The notes under the pieces are model-generated. The model did not search any database. It was not told the origin of the DNA and was given only the letters and a program-made list of their open reading frames with translations. Positions 8,258 to 17,135 of a stretch of DNA of 64,000 bases are shown here, piece after piece; positions within the stretch are counted from its first letter, which is position 1; every line of letters begins with the position of its first letter. The position numbers and the translations under genes are program-made. Source of the stretch: Povalibacter uvarum (GTDB taxonomy: Bacteria; Pseudomonadota; Gammaproteobacteria; Steroidobacterales; Steroidobacteraceae); assembly GCF_014202975.1 (NCBI RefSeq), contig NZ_JACHHZ010000001.1, positions 1,240,001 through 1,304,000 on the forward strand, given 5' to 3'.

Positions 8258-9666
8258 ACACTCAACGTCTGAAGCAGTACATCGACAAAGTCTGGGACGA
8301 TTCCATCGTGCCGACGCTCTGCGACTACATCCGCATTCCCAACAAGTCGCAGAACTTTGATCCCCAGTGGGCCGAGCACGGTCACATGGACCGCGCTGCC
8401 GAACTGATGCGCAAGTGGTGCGAAGCGAATGCCCTGCCCGGCATGAAGGTCGAGGTCCTGCGGCTTCCCGGCCGCACGCCCGTGCTGCTCATCGAAGTAC
8501 CGGGCACGGTCGAAGACACCGTCCTCATGTACGGTCACATGGACAAGCAACCGGAGTTCACCGGCTGGATGGAAGGCCTCGATCCGTGGACGCCAGTCAT
8601 TCGCAACGGGCGACTGTACGGTCGCGGCGGAGCCGACGATGGCTACGCAGTGTTCGGCTCGCTGCTCGCGTTGCGTGCGCTGGCCGATCAGAACATCCCG
8701 TTCGCACGCAGCGTGATCCTCATCGAAGCCGGCGAAGAAAGCGGCAGCCCTGACCTGCCCGCGTACATCGATGCGCTTGCGGATCGCGTCGGCGAACCCT
8801 CGCTCGTCGTCTGCCTCGATGCCGAGTGCAGCAACTACGATCAGTTCTGGTGTACGACTTCGCTTCGCGGCAATCTCATCGGCACACTGCGAGTGGAAGT
8901 CCTTCGCGAGGGCGTCCACTCGGGCATGGCGAGCGGCATTGCTGCTTCCAGCTTCCGCATCGCTCGACAGCTTCTCGCCCGCGTCGAGGATGCCGCGACG
9001 GGCAAGATCCTCATCGATGCGCTGCACGGCTCGATTCCTCCTGATCGACAGAAGCAAGCCCTCGCAGCGGGCAAAACCCTCGGCGCCGTCGTCCACCAGA
9101 AGATTCCGTTCGTCGATGGCATGCGGCCGATGTCGGACGATCCGTCCGAGCTGCTGCTCAACAGCACGTGGCGACCGACGCTGTCCGTTACCGGCGTCGG
9201 CGGCATTCCGCCCATCAGCAGCGCGGGCAACGTGCTGCGACCGAAAACGGAGTTCGTGCTGTCGTTCCGCCTGCCCCCGGGCGTCGATCCGCAGAAGGCC
9301 GCGATCGCGGTGAAAGAGACGATCGAGCGCGACCCGCCTTACGGCGCGCACGTCACATTCGAGATCGAATCCAGCATGGGCGGCTGGAATGCTCCATCGA
9401 CCGAACCCTGGCTCGAAGCGGCGATCCAGTCGGCATCGAAGAATTTCTTCGGCCACGACGCGATGTACATGGGAACCGGCGGCAGCATCCCGTTCATGGG
9501 AATGCTGAGCGAGAAATTTCCGCGGACGCAGTTCCTGGTGACCGGAGTACTAGGCCCGCATTCGAATGCACACGGACCGAATGAGTTTCTCGATATCGAG
9601 ACGGGGAAGAGAGTAACGGCCTGTGTGGCGCAGGTGGTGGAGGAGCATGGGAAACGGAGACGATGA
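8254..9666 (+). CDS. M20-family metallopeptidase (dipeptidase-like)
   Basis: A 470-residue zinc hydrolase of the M20 clan (carnosinase/PM20D-like). Metal and catalytic motifs are in order: YGHMDKQPE (first His and Asp), GRGGADDGYAV (bridging Asp), IEAGEESGSPDLP (catalytic Glu pair), LDAECSNY and a C-terminal GVLGPHSNAHGPNE His. The dimerisation domain lies in between. It probably cleaves dipeptides or N-acyl amino acids in the cytosol; there is no signal peptide. It is translationally coupled to tatD through a 4-base overlap. Confidence 0.92.
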   Translation: MNTQRLKQYIDKVWDDSIVPTLCDYIRIPNKSQNFDPQWAEHGHMDRAAELMRKWCEANALPGMKVEVLRLPGRTPVLLIEVPGTVEDTVLMYGHMDKQPEFTGWMEGLDPWTPVIRNGRLYGRGGADDGYAVFGSLLALRALADQNIPFARSVILIEAGEESGSPDLPAYIDALADRVGEPSLVVCLDAECSNYDQFWCTTSLRGNLIGTLRVEVLREGVHSGMASGIAASSFRIARQLLARVEDAATGKILIDALHGSIPPDRQKQALAAGKTLGAVVHQKIPFVDGMRPMSDDPSELLLNSTWRPTLSVTGVGGIPPISSAGNVLRPKTEFVLSFRLPPGVDPQKAAIAVKETIERDPPYGAHVTFEIESSMGGWNAPSTEPWLEAAIQSASKNFFGHDAMYMGTGGSIPFMGMLSEKFPRTQFLVTGVLGPHSNAHGPNEFLDIETGKRVTACVAQVVEEHGKRRR

Positions 9667-9686
9667 GCGAGGCAGCAGCTTCCTTC

Positions 9687-10271
9687 TCACGCCGCCAGCG
9701 GATTCGGCTCCGCGTGCTTCTTCACATTCTCCCAGACATTGCCGAACGCGGCCGTGATGTTGCCGCGGACTTTGTCGACGACGGGGAATTCATCGGCGAG
9801 GTCGTCGATGCGAAGCACGTTGCGGGGTTTGCCTTTCGGGAAGTTGCCGCGCTGGGTGAAGATCACGCGGCCTTCGACCGGCACATCGCCGATCAGGAGT
9901 TTTACCGCGGCCATGCGGTCGTAGAGGGCATGCTGCGGATTCGCAAAGGTGTAGCGGCGCTTCTTGCCGATCGCAGTCCACTCGAGCATCTGCTCGCCGC
10001 CGAACACCGCGCCCGGCAGGTCCAGCAGATCGGCCACGAGGACGCCGCGCTGCGTGAGCAGCACGTAGTTGACGTGGATCTGCCCGCCGTTGCCGTTCGG
10101 CAGCAGGACGTTCTTCAGCATCTCGTAGCCGACGCTCGCGATCGTGGCGTCGATCGCACGGCGCTCACGGTACGCCTGGATCTTCAGGAAGATCCAGACG
10201 AGCAGCGCGATGACGAGCAGCGCGCCGGCAACCGGCCAGGCCCAGGGGGGAATTTCGGTCGGCAATGGCAT
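9687..10271 (-). CDS. NERD-domain membrane-anchored protein
   Basis: A 194-residue protein with one N-terminal membrane helix (WAWPVAGALLVIALLVWIFL) and a nuclease-related NERD domain. The core is visible from HVNYVLLTQRGVLVADLLDLPG through the middle (ALYDRMAAVKLLI). NERD domains are related to restriction-like nucleases, and many members are membrane-bound of unknown role. The ATG lies 2 bases after the thrC stop, so it appears to be the last gene of a thrA-thrB-thrC transcript. The upstream open frame belongs to thrC antisense-frame sequence and is not used. Confidence 0.82.
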   Translation of the reverse strand: MPLPTEIPPWAWPVAGALLVIALLVWIFLKIQAYRERRAIDATIASVGYEMLKNVLLPNGNGGQIHVNYVLLTQRGVLVADLLDLPGAVFGGEQMLEWTAIGKKRRYTFANPQHALYDRMAAVKLLIGDVPVEGRVIFTQRGNFPKGKPRNVLRIDDLADEFPVVDKVRGNITAAFGNVWENVKKHAEPNPLAA

Positions 10272-10273
10272 GC

Positions 10274-11578
10274 TCAAGGGTTCTGCAACTGCGCCCGTAA
10301 CGCCTGAAGTGTAGGTTCCAGTTCCTTTTCCTGCCGCGGCAGCGACAACAGCCGCGCCAGGCTCTCCGGTATCTCGACCTTGCGGCCGATCTGCGGCTCG
10401 ACGATATCGTTGAACTTCGCCGGATGGGCCGTCGATACGATAACCCAGTCGCCCCGCACGCCGCGCGCCAGGAGCCGGCGGAATACTTTGGCAGAAGTCG
10501 CTGTGTGCGGACACCACACCTGCCCCAGTTCGTGCGAGTCACGGCGGATGGTCGAACGGATCTCGATGTCGTCGACGCTCGATGCGCCGATCTGGCTCTG
10601 CAGTTCCTCGAAATCCGGGTGCAGGGCGCGCAGGCGCTCCATGTTGCTCGGATTTCCGACGTCCATGGCGGAGGCCAGGGTCGGGACGCTCGGACGCGGC
10701 TCCCATTCGCCGGTCCGCAGATACTCGGTCACCGTCTGATTGGCGTTCGTGGCCAGCACGATCTCACCGATCGGCAAGCCGGCATGCCGTGCCCAGATGC
10801 AGGCCAGAGAGTTGCCAAGGTTGCCGGCGGGAATGATGAAGTTCGCGCGCCGACCGTTCTGGCGCCACAACTCGAGCCCTGCGTACGCGTAGTAGACCAT
10901 CTGCGGCAGCAGCCGCCCGACGTTGATGCTGTTTGCCGAAGACAGCTGGTGGGTCTCGGCGATCGCGGGATCGAGGAATGCCTCTTTGACCATGCGCTGG
11001 CAGTCGTCGAACGTACCGTGCACCGCGAATGTCCGGACGTTGCCTCCCCAGCATGCGAGCTGCTGCGCCTGGCGTTCCGACACGAGACCCTTCGGATAGA
11101 GAACGACGACGTCGACCCAGGGACGATTGTGGAATGCCGCGGCTACCGCCCCGCCAGTGTCTCCCGACGTTGCAACGAGGATTGTAAGTTTGCGTGGTGC
11201 GCCGCGACGAATCCGTTCCAGCGTTTCGGCAAGGAATCGTGCGCCGAAATCCTTGAACGCGGACGTCGGACCGTGGAAGAGCTCGAGTACCCACATCGGC
11301 GCGGGCGCGTCTGAAACCGGCGCGATGGGCACCGGGAAGTCGAAAGCCGCTTTGCAGATCGATTTCAGCTCGCCGGCGATCATTGGATCGCCCGCCGCGA
11401 ACGGCGCAATCAATCGCTCGGCAATGTCCGGCAGCGCCGTCAGGCCGTCGAACTGATGCGGAACGAAATGCGGAAACGATTCGGGCACGAACAAGCCGCC
11501 GTCCGGCGCAATGCCCTGCGCAATGGCTTCACCGAGCAACACGCGGTGTTGCGGACTGCGGGTACTGAGGTACTGCAT
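10274..11578 (-). CDS. thrC: threonine synthase
   Basis: A PLP enzyme converting O-phosphohomoserine to threonine. The 434-residue length and N terminus (MQYLSTRSP) match the bacterial ThrC family. The PLP lysine lies in GPTSAFKDFGARFL, and the phosphate-binding glycine-rich segment in ATSGDTGGAVAAAF. Other conserved parts are SANSINVGRLLPQ and IPAGNLGN. It follows thrB with a spacer that holds a long inverted repeat and is followed closely by the NERD gene. Confidence 0.97.
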   Translation of the reverse strand: MQYLSTRSPQHRVLLGEAIAQGIAPDGGLFVPESFPHFVPHQFDGLTALPDIAERLIAPFAAGDPMIAGELKSICKAAFDFPVPIAPVSDAPAPMWVLELFHGPTSAFKDFGARFLAETLERIRRGAPRKLTILVATSGDTGGAVAAAFHNRPWVDVVVLYPKGLVSERQAQQLACWGGNVRTFAVHGTFDDCQRMVKEAFLDPAIAETHQLSSANSINVGRLLPQMVYYAYAGLELWRQNGRRANFIIPAGNLGNSLACIWARHAGLPIGEIVLATNANQTVTEYLRTGEWEPRPSVPTLASAMDVGNPSNMERLRALHPDFEELQSQIGASSVDDIEIRSTIRRDSHELGQVWCPHTATSAKVFRRLLARGVRGDWVIVSTAHPAKFNDIVEPQIGRKVEIPESLARLLSLPRQEKELEPTLQALRAQLQNP

Positions 11579-11588
11579 GAAGAAGTGA

Positions 11589-11679
11589 ATGGCGGATAGT
11601 CAGAGGTTGTCGCGTGAAGGCTCGCTGATCGCGGAATGGGTGGCAGACGGGTGGCAATCGCGCTCCGCCTATCCGCCAT
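11589..11679. repeat. thrB-thrC spacer with long-loop inverted repeat
   Basis: An 11-base exact inverted repeat (ATGGCGGATAG at 11589-11599 and CTATCCGCCAT at 11669-11679), extending to 14 of 15 pairs with one mismatch. The loop is about 70 bases. The right arm overlaps the thrB stop codon and the left arm is close to the thrC start, so folding in the mRNA would bring the two ends together and could tune thrC translation. Confidence 0.7.
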
Positions 11680-12604
11680 CCACTATCCGTGCTCCCGACG
11701 GATCGAGCGTCGAAATCCAGGCGTCTGAATCGAGCTTGTACGCGGCGAAAGCAGCGACCATCGCGTCGCGGATCGCGGTCGCCTGCGGCTCTTCGCACCA
11801 GGCAAAAACGGTCGGGCCGGCGCCGGAGATCGAGCATCCCAGTGCCCCATGCTTCAGTGCCGCATCCTTCACGGCCTGGAAGCCGGGGATCAGCACCTTG
11901 CGCTGCGGTTCGATGATGACGTCTTCGAGCGATTCGCGGATCAGTCTCAGGTCGCCGGTGAAGCATCCGGTGAGGAACCCGGCGAGGTTCGCCGACTGCC
12001 AGATCACGTTCGACAGATCGATGGAGCGATTCAGGATCTCGCGAGCGGCGCGCGTCGACAGCGTCATGTGCGGATGAACCAGCACGCAGCGCACCGAAGG
12101 AGGCACGGGAATCTGCTTCACGTTCGGATTGTCGATACCGACAGTCAGCACCAGCCCACCGAACAGCGACGGCGCGATGTTGTCGACGTGCACGGAGCCG
12201 CTCGCCACTTCCTCGCCCTTCATGGCGAACTTGAGCAGCTCGAGCTTCGTGAGCGACTTCGGCAGCAAGGCATTCGCGGCAACGACACCTGCCACCGCGG
12301 ACGCGGCCGAACCGCCGAGACCCGAGCCCAGCGGAATGCCCTTCTCGATCTCGAGCTCGATACCGAAATCGAGCTTCAGGTCGCGGACCATGCTGAGCAC
12401 CGCCATGCCGGCCGTGTTCTTCTCGGGCTCGCGCGGCAGATCGCAGACCAGTCCCCCGATCGACGCGATGCGAACGCCGGGCTCGGCGATACGGCGAGCA
12501 GTGACGCGATCACCGATCGTCTGGAAGCTGTGCCCGAGCACATCGAAGCCGACAGCGACGTTGCCGATACTCGCGGGTGCGAATGCGGTTGCGGAGTTCT
12601 TCAT
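11669..12604 (-). CDS. thrB: homoserine kinase
   Basis: A GHMP-family kinase that phosphorylates homoserine. It is 311 residues long. The N-terminal APASIGNVAVGFDVLG, the ATP loop around IPLGSGLGGSAASAVAG and the C-terminal SISGAGPTVFAWC motif are all clear. The start at 12604 (MKNSATAFAP) is chosen because its ATG overlaps the thrA stop (ATGA), coupling the two genes as in the classical thrABC operon. Confidence 0.97.
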   Translation of the reverse strand: MKNSATAFAPASIGNVAVGFDVLGHSFQTIGDRVTARRIAEPGVRIASIGGLVCDLPREPEKNTAGMAVLSMVRDLKLDFGIELEIEKGIPLGSGLGGSAASAVAGVVAANALLPKSLTKLELLKFAMKGEEVASGSVHVDNIAPSLFGGLVLTVGIDNPNVKQIPVPPSVRCVLVHPHMTLSTRAAREILNRSIDLSNVIWQSANLAGFLTGCFTGDLRLIRESLEDVIIEPQRKVLIPGFQAVKDAALKHGALGCSISGAGPTVFAWCEEPQATAIRDAMVAAFAAYKLDSDAWISTLDPSGARIVDGG

Positions 12605-15081
12605 CAGAGTTTGGCGCCCAGGTACGCGCACACGCGCAGGAGGTCGCCGAAGATGCCACCAGCGGTGACCTCAGGACCGGCGCCCGGCCCCTGCACCACC
12701 AGCGGATTCTCGTTGTAGCGCCGCGTCAGGAACCGCACGACGTTGTCAGTGAGATTGATGTTGGCGAACGTGTGCGAGCGCTCGAGCTCGACGAGGCCGA
12801 CAGAGGCCTTGCCCGTGGCTGCATCGAGTGAACCGACGTATCGCAACACACGATCACGCTCGCGCGCGGCCTTCAGGCGCTGCGCCATCGGAGCGTCGAA
12901 CTCAGGCAGCCGCTCGAGGAATTCTTCCGGACCGCATGCCTTGAGGGCCGGCGGCACCAGGCCTTCGAGCTGCACGTCCGCGAGTTCGAGGCGCAGCCCC
13001 ATCTCGCGTCCGAGGATGATCAGCTTGCGGGCAAAGTCGACACCGGAAAGGTCATCGCGCGGATCCGGCTCGGTATAGCCCTTGGCTTTCGCCGCCCGGA
13101 CGATCGACGAGAACGGCTCGGAGCCGTCCCACACATTGAAGAGATACGCCAGCGTGCCCGAGAGGATGCCTTCGATGCGGCGGATTTCGTCGCCGGTGTC
13201 ACGAAGGTCGCGCAGCGTCTGGATGATCGGCAGGCCCGCGCCCACGGTCGCTTCGTAGAGATAGTGCGAACTGCCCTGCTTGCGGGCTTCCTGGAAACGC
13301 GCGTACAGCTCGAGATCGCCGCTGTTGCCCTTCTTGTTGGGAGTAACGACGTGAATGCCTGCCGCAAGCCATTCCGGATAGCGCGCCGCGATGTCCGCGC
13401 TGGACGAGCAATCGATGATGATCGCGTGCGGCATGTGATCCGCATGAATGTGCTCCGCGAACCGCGTGAGATCCGCAGGTTCACCCGTCGCGCTCACCGC
13501 CTCGCGCCAACGGCCGAGGGGGACTTCGACGTTGGAAAGATGCATGCGCTTCGACGACATGATGCCGCGGACGCGCAGGTCCACCTTTAGGTCGCGCGAC
13601 AGACGTTCGATCTGCGACGCCATCTGATCCAGCAACACGCCGCCGACGAGCCCCGGGCCGATGAGGCCGATCGAAACCGTGTGCGGCGAAAGATAGAAAC
13701 TCGAATGCACCGATCGCAACGCGCGCGACGAATGCTTGCCGTCGATCACGACGGAGATGTTGCGCTCCGATGCGCCTTGCGCGATAGCTCGAACGCTGAC
13801 CGCCGCGCTGCCCAGCGCGCTGAACACCTTCGCAGCGACGCCGTGCGATCCCGCCATGCCGTCGCCAACGACCGCGAGGATGCTGCAGGCCGTCGTGACT
13901 TCGACGCTCTGGATCTGACCCTGGCGCAGTTCGCTGTCGAACGCTTCGCGAACCACGGCTTCGGCGCGCGTCGCTTCGCTTTCGGGGATGGCGAAGCAGA
14001 TTGAATGCTCCGAGCTGCCCTGCGAGATCAGGATGACGGAAATGCCGTGATCGCGCAGCGCACCGAACAGGCGATGCGCCGTCCCGGGAACGCCGATCAT
14101 GCCAGCGCCTTCCAGATTCACGAGCGCGCAACGATCGATCGACGTGATGCCTTTGACCGCCAGCTGCGATGTCGGATTCGCACAGATGAGGGTTCCCAGC
14201 TTCTCTGGCGCAAACGTGTTGCGGATCCAGATCGGGATGCCCTTGAGTACGGCGGGCGCCATCGTCTGCGGATGGATGACTTTCGCGCCGAAGTACGCGA
14301 GCTCCATCGCCTCGTTATAAGAGAGCGAGTCGATGACTTTCGCATCGGGGACGAGTCGCGGATCGGCGCTCAGGACGCCATCGACGTCCGTCCAGATCAC
14401 GATTTCACCCGCATCGAGCAGTGCGCCGAAGATCGAACCGGAGAAATCGCTGCCGTTGCGACCGAGCGTGGTCTGCAGACCGCGAGCGTCCCTGGCAATG
14501 AATCCCGTGATGATCAGGGTGACGGGCTGGTCGCGCGGCACGGCCTTGGCGATGTTGGCCTCCGATACGTCCCAGCGAACGGCGGGTCCGAGCGGGCCCC
14601 ATTCGACAGAAACGATCTCGCGCGCATCGAGCCATTCGACACGACCCGGGCGCTTGCCCCGCGCCCGGAGATAGGCGGAGAAAAGCCGGGTGGACCAGAT
14701 TTCGCCGTAGCCCGCGATGAGGTCGCGAACGGTCTGCGAGGCCGCGCGAATGAGCCGCACGGTGTGCAGGATGCTCGCGATATCGCGCAGGTCCTGCTCG
14801 AAGCTCGTCAGAAACTGGGCGCGGGGATCGCCGGACAGCAGCGTCTCGGCAATGACGTGATGGCGTTTGCGGATCTCGTCGATGCGGCGGTCGACGCCGT
14901 CATCCTGCCGCTCGGCAGCCGCGACCACATTGAGCAGCGCGTCGGTAATGCCGCGGCACGCGGAAAGCACGACGCCCAGGCGTGGATTCGGATCCTCTTC
15001 GAGAATCCTGGCCACGCGCTCCATGCACACTGCATCGGCGACGCTCGAACCGCCGAATTTATGAACTCGCCACCGATCCAC
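12604..15081 (-). CDS. thrA: bifunctional aspartokinase/homoserine dehydrogenase
   Basis: An 825-residue fusion enzyme catalysing the first and third steps of threonine synthesis. The aspartokinase domain starts with VHKFGGSSVAD and continues to about residue 300. Tandem ACT regulatory domains follow (about 310-460; e.g. VNLEGAGMIGVPGTAHRLF), then a homoserine dehydrogenase with its NAD(P) loop at LIGPGLVGGVLLDQM and the catalytic region EATVGAGLPI/GILSGTLAY. The start is a GTG at 15081 needed to include the KFGGSS motif. No threonine- or isoleucine-rich leader peptide was found upstream, so classical attenuation is not supported. Confidence 0.97.
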   Translation of the reverse strand: MDRWRVHKFGGSSVADAVCMERVARILEEDPNPRLGVVLSACRGITDALLNVVAAAERQDDGVDRRIDEIRKRHHVIAETLLSGDPRAQFLTSFEQDLRDIASILHTVRLIRAASQTVRDLIAGYGEIWSTRLFSAYLRARGKRPGRVEWLDAREIVSVEWGPLGPAVRWDVSEANIAKAVPRDQPVTLIITGFIARDARGLQTTLGRNGSDFSGSIFGALLDAGEIVIWTDVDGVLSADPRLVPDAKVIDSLSYNEAMELAYFGAKVIHPQTMAPAVLKGIPIWIRNTFAPEKLGTLICANPTSQLAVKGITSIDRCALVNLEGAGMIGVPGTAHRLFGALRDHGISVILISQGSSEHSICFAIPESEATRAEAVVREAFDSELRQGQIQSVEVTTACSILAVVGDGMAGSHGVAAKVFSALGSAAVSVRAIAQGASERNISVVIDGKHSSRALRSVHSSFYLSPHTVSIGLIGPGLVGGVLLDQMASQIERLSRDLKVDLRVRGIMSSKRMHLSNVEVPLGRWREAVSATGEPADLTRFAEHIHADHMPHAIIIDCSSSADIAARYPEWLAAGIHVVTPNKKGNSGDLELYARFQEARKQGSSHYLYEATVGAGLPIIQTLRDLRDTGDEIRRIEGILSGTLAYLFNVWDGSEPFSSIVRAAKAKGYTEPDPRDDLSGVDFARKLIILGREMGLRLELADVQLEGLVPPALKACGPEEFLERLPEFDAPMAQRLKAARERDRVLRYVGSLDAATGKASVGLVELERSHTFANINLTDNVVRFLTRRYNENPLVVQGPGAGPEVTAGGIFGDLLRVCAYLGAKL

Positions 15082-15275
15082 TTCTTGTCAATCTCGTATA
15101 GCCGGCCGGTCCCAACGCCCTGCCGTGCATCCCCGCCGCGCAGAGACCCGGCCCGTGCATCGCGATCTACACAGGAGCCAGGAAATCACATTCCGGGAAT
15201 GCGCGGACGTTGGGAGGCCGACACTCTACTGACAGCCCTTTCGGGCGGCAAGCACGGGCCGCACAGCCCGTAAAT

Positions 15276-16604
15276 TCAGCGTCCGCCCGAGATCAGGCCA
15301 TCCGGCTGGCCGAAGGCAATGACGGTGCCGTTCGTGTCGTCCTCACCGGGCATCGGTGGGAACCCGGGCCGGGCGAAGCAGATGGTCTCCGCCGGATCGG
15401 GCTGCGCCGCGGGCAGAGCCAGCGGGTTGAGATAGATCACCCGCGCCGGACCGATCTGGATGACGTCCCCATCCTTGAGAACCCGACGCAGGATGCGCCG
15501 CGAGCTCAGCAGGACGCCGTTGGTGCTGCCGAGATCGAGCAGCAGGTCCTGGTGATCGTGCCGGACGATCAGAGCGTGATACCGGCTGACGAAAACCGAG
15601 TCGATCCGGATGTCGGCTTCCTCGCCCCGCCCTACCAGCATGCGGTCGTGATCGAGGATGAGCTCACGATCCGGTGCGCCTTGCATCGAAAGAATGAGCT
15701 TGCCGCAGATCTGCGCGGCCTCGCCCTTGTGGCGATTCGATTCCACCGGAGCTGCCGGCACCCTGCTCTGCCAGCCGAGTTCAGCGATCGCCCGATTCAG
15801 CGCCTCGGGAGTGACCGAGTCGGCACCATCTTCTGCCGCGCACGCGAGAGCGCGTGCACCGAGCCGGTTGATCTGCCGGGGGATGCCTCCTGTACAGGCG
15901 TGGATACGGGACATCAGCGTATGCGGCATCAGAACGTCGGGATTCGCTGCGCCTGCAGCACGCAGTCGGTGAGCGATATATGCCGCCGCCTGGTCTTCGG
16001 TCAGCGCTCCGAGCGTGAACCGATTGATGCCGCCCGCCAGCAACTCGATCATCTTGGGCGACTCGATCACGCGATTGAGCGCCGGCTGGCCGAGCAGCAA
16101 TACCTTCAGCACACGACGCCCTTCGACCTCGACAGCCGCGAGATAGCGCAGCTCCTCGAGCACCGATGGATGCATTTCCTGCGGGTTCTCGACCACGAGC
16201 AGGCAGACGCGGCTCATCGACGCCTGGTGATGCAGGAAGCGTTCGAGCAGGCGACGACGATCCGTCTTGTCGCTGTCTTCGAGCGCGAAGCCGTACTGGC
16301 GCAGCACCTCGAGCAGGAAATCGCGCGGACTGAGACTTTCCTTGCTGACGGCCGCGGCGACGATGCGTTCGTCGAGGCTATGCAGCAGTCGGCTGATCAG
16401 CAGGCTCTTGCCGCAGCCGTGGCTGGCAGTGACGACACCGAGACGTGCTCGCGTCCACAGCAGCTGGCCCATGAACTCCAGCGCACGCAGATGCTGATCG
16501 CTCGGAAAGAAGAAAGCGTCGTCCACGCAGTCAGCAAACGGCGCGCTGCTCAGCCCTAATGGCAGTTCAGTGGAAAGCGCGGTGGGCTGTGGCTGCGTGG
16601 TCAT
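15276..16604 (-). CDS. ExeA/GspA-like AAA ATPase fused to an FHA domain
   Basis: A 442-residue protein. Its N-terminal half resembles the AAA_22 ATPases of ExeA/GspA: FADCVDDAFFFPSDQHLRAL, Walker A at about residues 60-67 (ASHGCGKS), a Walker B-like LLVVENPQ, and the IPRQINRLGARAL sensor region. A forkhead-associated domain occupies about residues 315-395 (MLVGRGEEADIRID, VSRYHALI, LDLGSTNGVLL) and should bind phosphothreonine. The start at 16604 (MTTQPQ) is preferred to the longer frame. There is no membrane or peptidoglycan-binding segment, unlike secretion ExeA. The 194-base gap to thrA shows no clear terminator. Confidence 0.87.
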   Translation of the reverse strand: MTTQPQPTALSTELPLGLSSAPFADCVDDAFFFPSDQHLRALEFMGQLLWTRARLGVVTASHGCGKSLLISRLLHSLDERIVAAAVSKESLSPRDFLLEVLRQYGFALEDSDKTDRRRLLERFLHHQASMSRVCLLVVENPQEMHPSVLEELRYLAAVEVEGRRVLKVLLLGQPALNRVIESPKMIELLAGGINRFTLGALTEDQAAAYIAHRLRAAGAANPDVLMPHTLMSRIHACTGGIPRQINRLGARALACAAEDGADSVTPEALNRAIAELGWQSRVPAAPVESNRHKGEAAQICGKLILSMQGAPDRELILDHDRMLVGRGEEADIRIDSVFVSRYHALIVRHDHQDLLLDLGSTNGVLLSSRRILRRVLKDGDVIQIGPARVIYLNPLALPAAQPDPAETICFARPGFPPMPGEDDTNGTVIAFGQPDGLISGGR

Positions 16605-16916
16605 GAATCGGAGCTGGTGGCCTGAACTGAACTCAATCGACGACCCGAGGACAGCTCGGGAGACTGGTGCCACGGCAAGTCGCTCCGTGCGAGGTCCGCT
16701 GATCCGGAGTCGGCTGCTGATCGTCCTGAAAGAGTGGCGATAACTCTTTGATTGTTCGGAGCAATTCTCTTATAGGGGAATCACCGAACGTTCATTGAGT
16801 CGACAATAAACGCTCAATGTGACCAGTACAAGAGAAACGGCAAAAGTCTCCGGCACTTGTCGGTAATTTCATATTCGCGGATTCCGCGTAACGACCGCGA
16901 TTGCCCGAACGGGAAA
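16605..16916. other. intergenic region between the FHA-ATPase gene and tRNA-Lys
   Basis: About 310 bases without a gene. It holds a 7-base inverted repeat (CATTGAG at 16793-16799, CTCAATG at 16813-16819) that could form a hairpin downstream of the tRNA. An AT-rich segment around 16740-16780 may carry the minus-strand promoter for the ATPase gene. I see no confident sigma-70 match and no canonical terminator U-run. Confidence 0.5.
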
Positions 16917-16992
16917 TGGTGGGTTGGGAGGGAATCGAACCCTCGACCAGCGGATTAAAAGTCCGATGCTCTACCGACTGAGCTACCAACCC
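16917..16992 (-). tRNA. tRNA-Lys (anticodon TTT)
   Basis: A 76-base tRNA read on the minus strand. The acceptor stem GGGTTGG pairs with CCAACCC. The D-loop GTAGCTCAGTCGGTAGAGC, the anticodon loop CTTTTAA with TTT, and the T-loop GGTTCGATTCC are all intact, and the CCA end is encoded. The short peptide beginning VAQSVEHRTFNP that can be read across it is the well-known shadow of this tRNA. Confidence 0.98.
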
Positions 16993-17003
16993 GGAGGAAG
17001 CTT

Positions 17004-17038
17004 GTTAGCCGGCTAGCCATGAGCCAGCTAGCCAGAAC
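17004..17038. repeat. stuttered TAGCC/GGCTAGC repeat upstream of tRNA-Lys
   Basis: The gap between queC and tRNA-Lys contains repeated and inverted copies of GGCTAGC/GCCAGCTAGC. Similar wording occurs at 4176-4206, 4903-4916, 31819-31840 and 33556-33660. No encoded product is implied. Confidence 0.7.
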
Positions 17039-17135
17039 AAAGAGGCCAGACCCGCATTTCGATGCGGTACCGGCAGCCAGTCGCTGCCACCCGTCCCCTT
17101 GGGGGCGCGCATGATACCGGAACATGCCCGCGAGT

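Noticed and set aside
8134-9456. Minus-strand open frame (440 codons) opposite the M20 peptidase
   Set aside because: Shadow; the plus strand has all M20 metal-binding motifs and a coupled start.
14005-15273. Long plus-strand open frame (422 codons) opposite thrA
   Set aside because: It is a high-GC antisense shadow: the minus strand encodes a complete aspartokinase domain with conserved motifs, and the plus peptide has no family features.
15082-15275. Threonine attenuator or leader peptide before thrA
   Set aside because: The only short leader frame (33 codons overlapping the thrA start) has no Thr or Ile run and no terminator/antiterminator pair is visible.
15210-16559. Plus-strand open frame opposite the ATPase/FHA gene
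   Set aside because: Shadow of a gene with clear Walker and FHA motifs.
16792-16989. Short minus-strand ORF reading VAQSVEHRTFNPLVEGSIP
   Set aside because: Known false peptide produced by translating tRNA genes; the DNA is tRNA-Lys.
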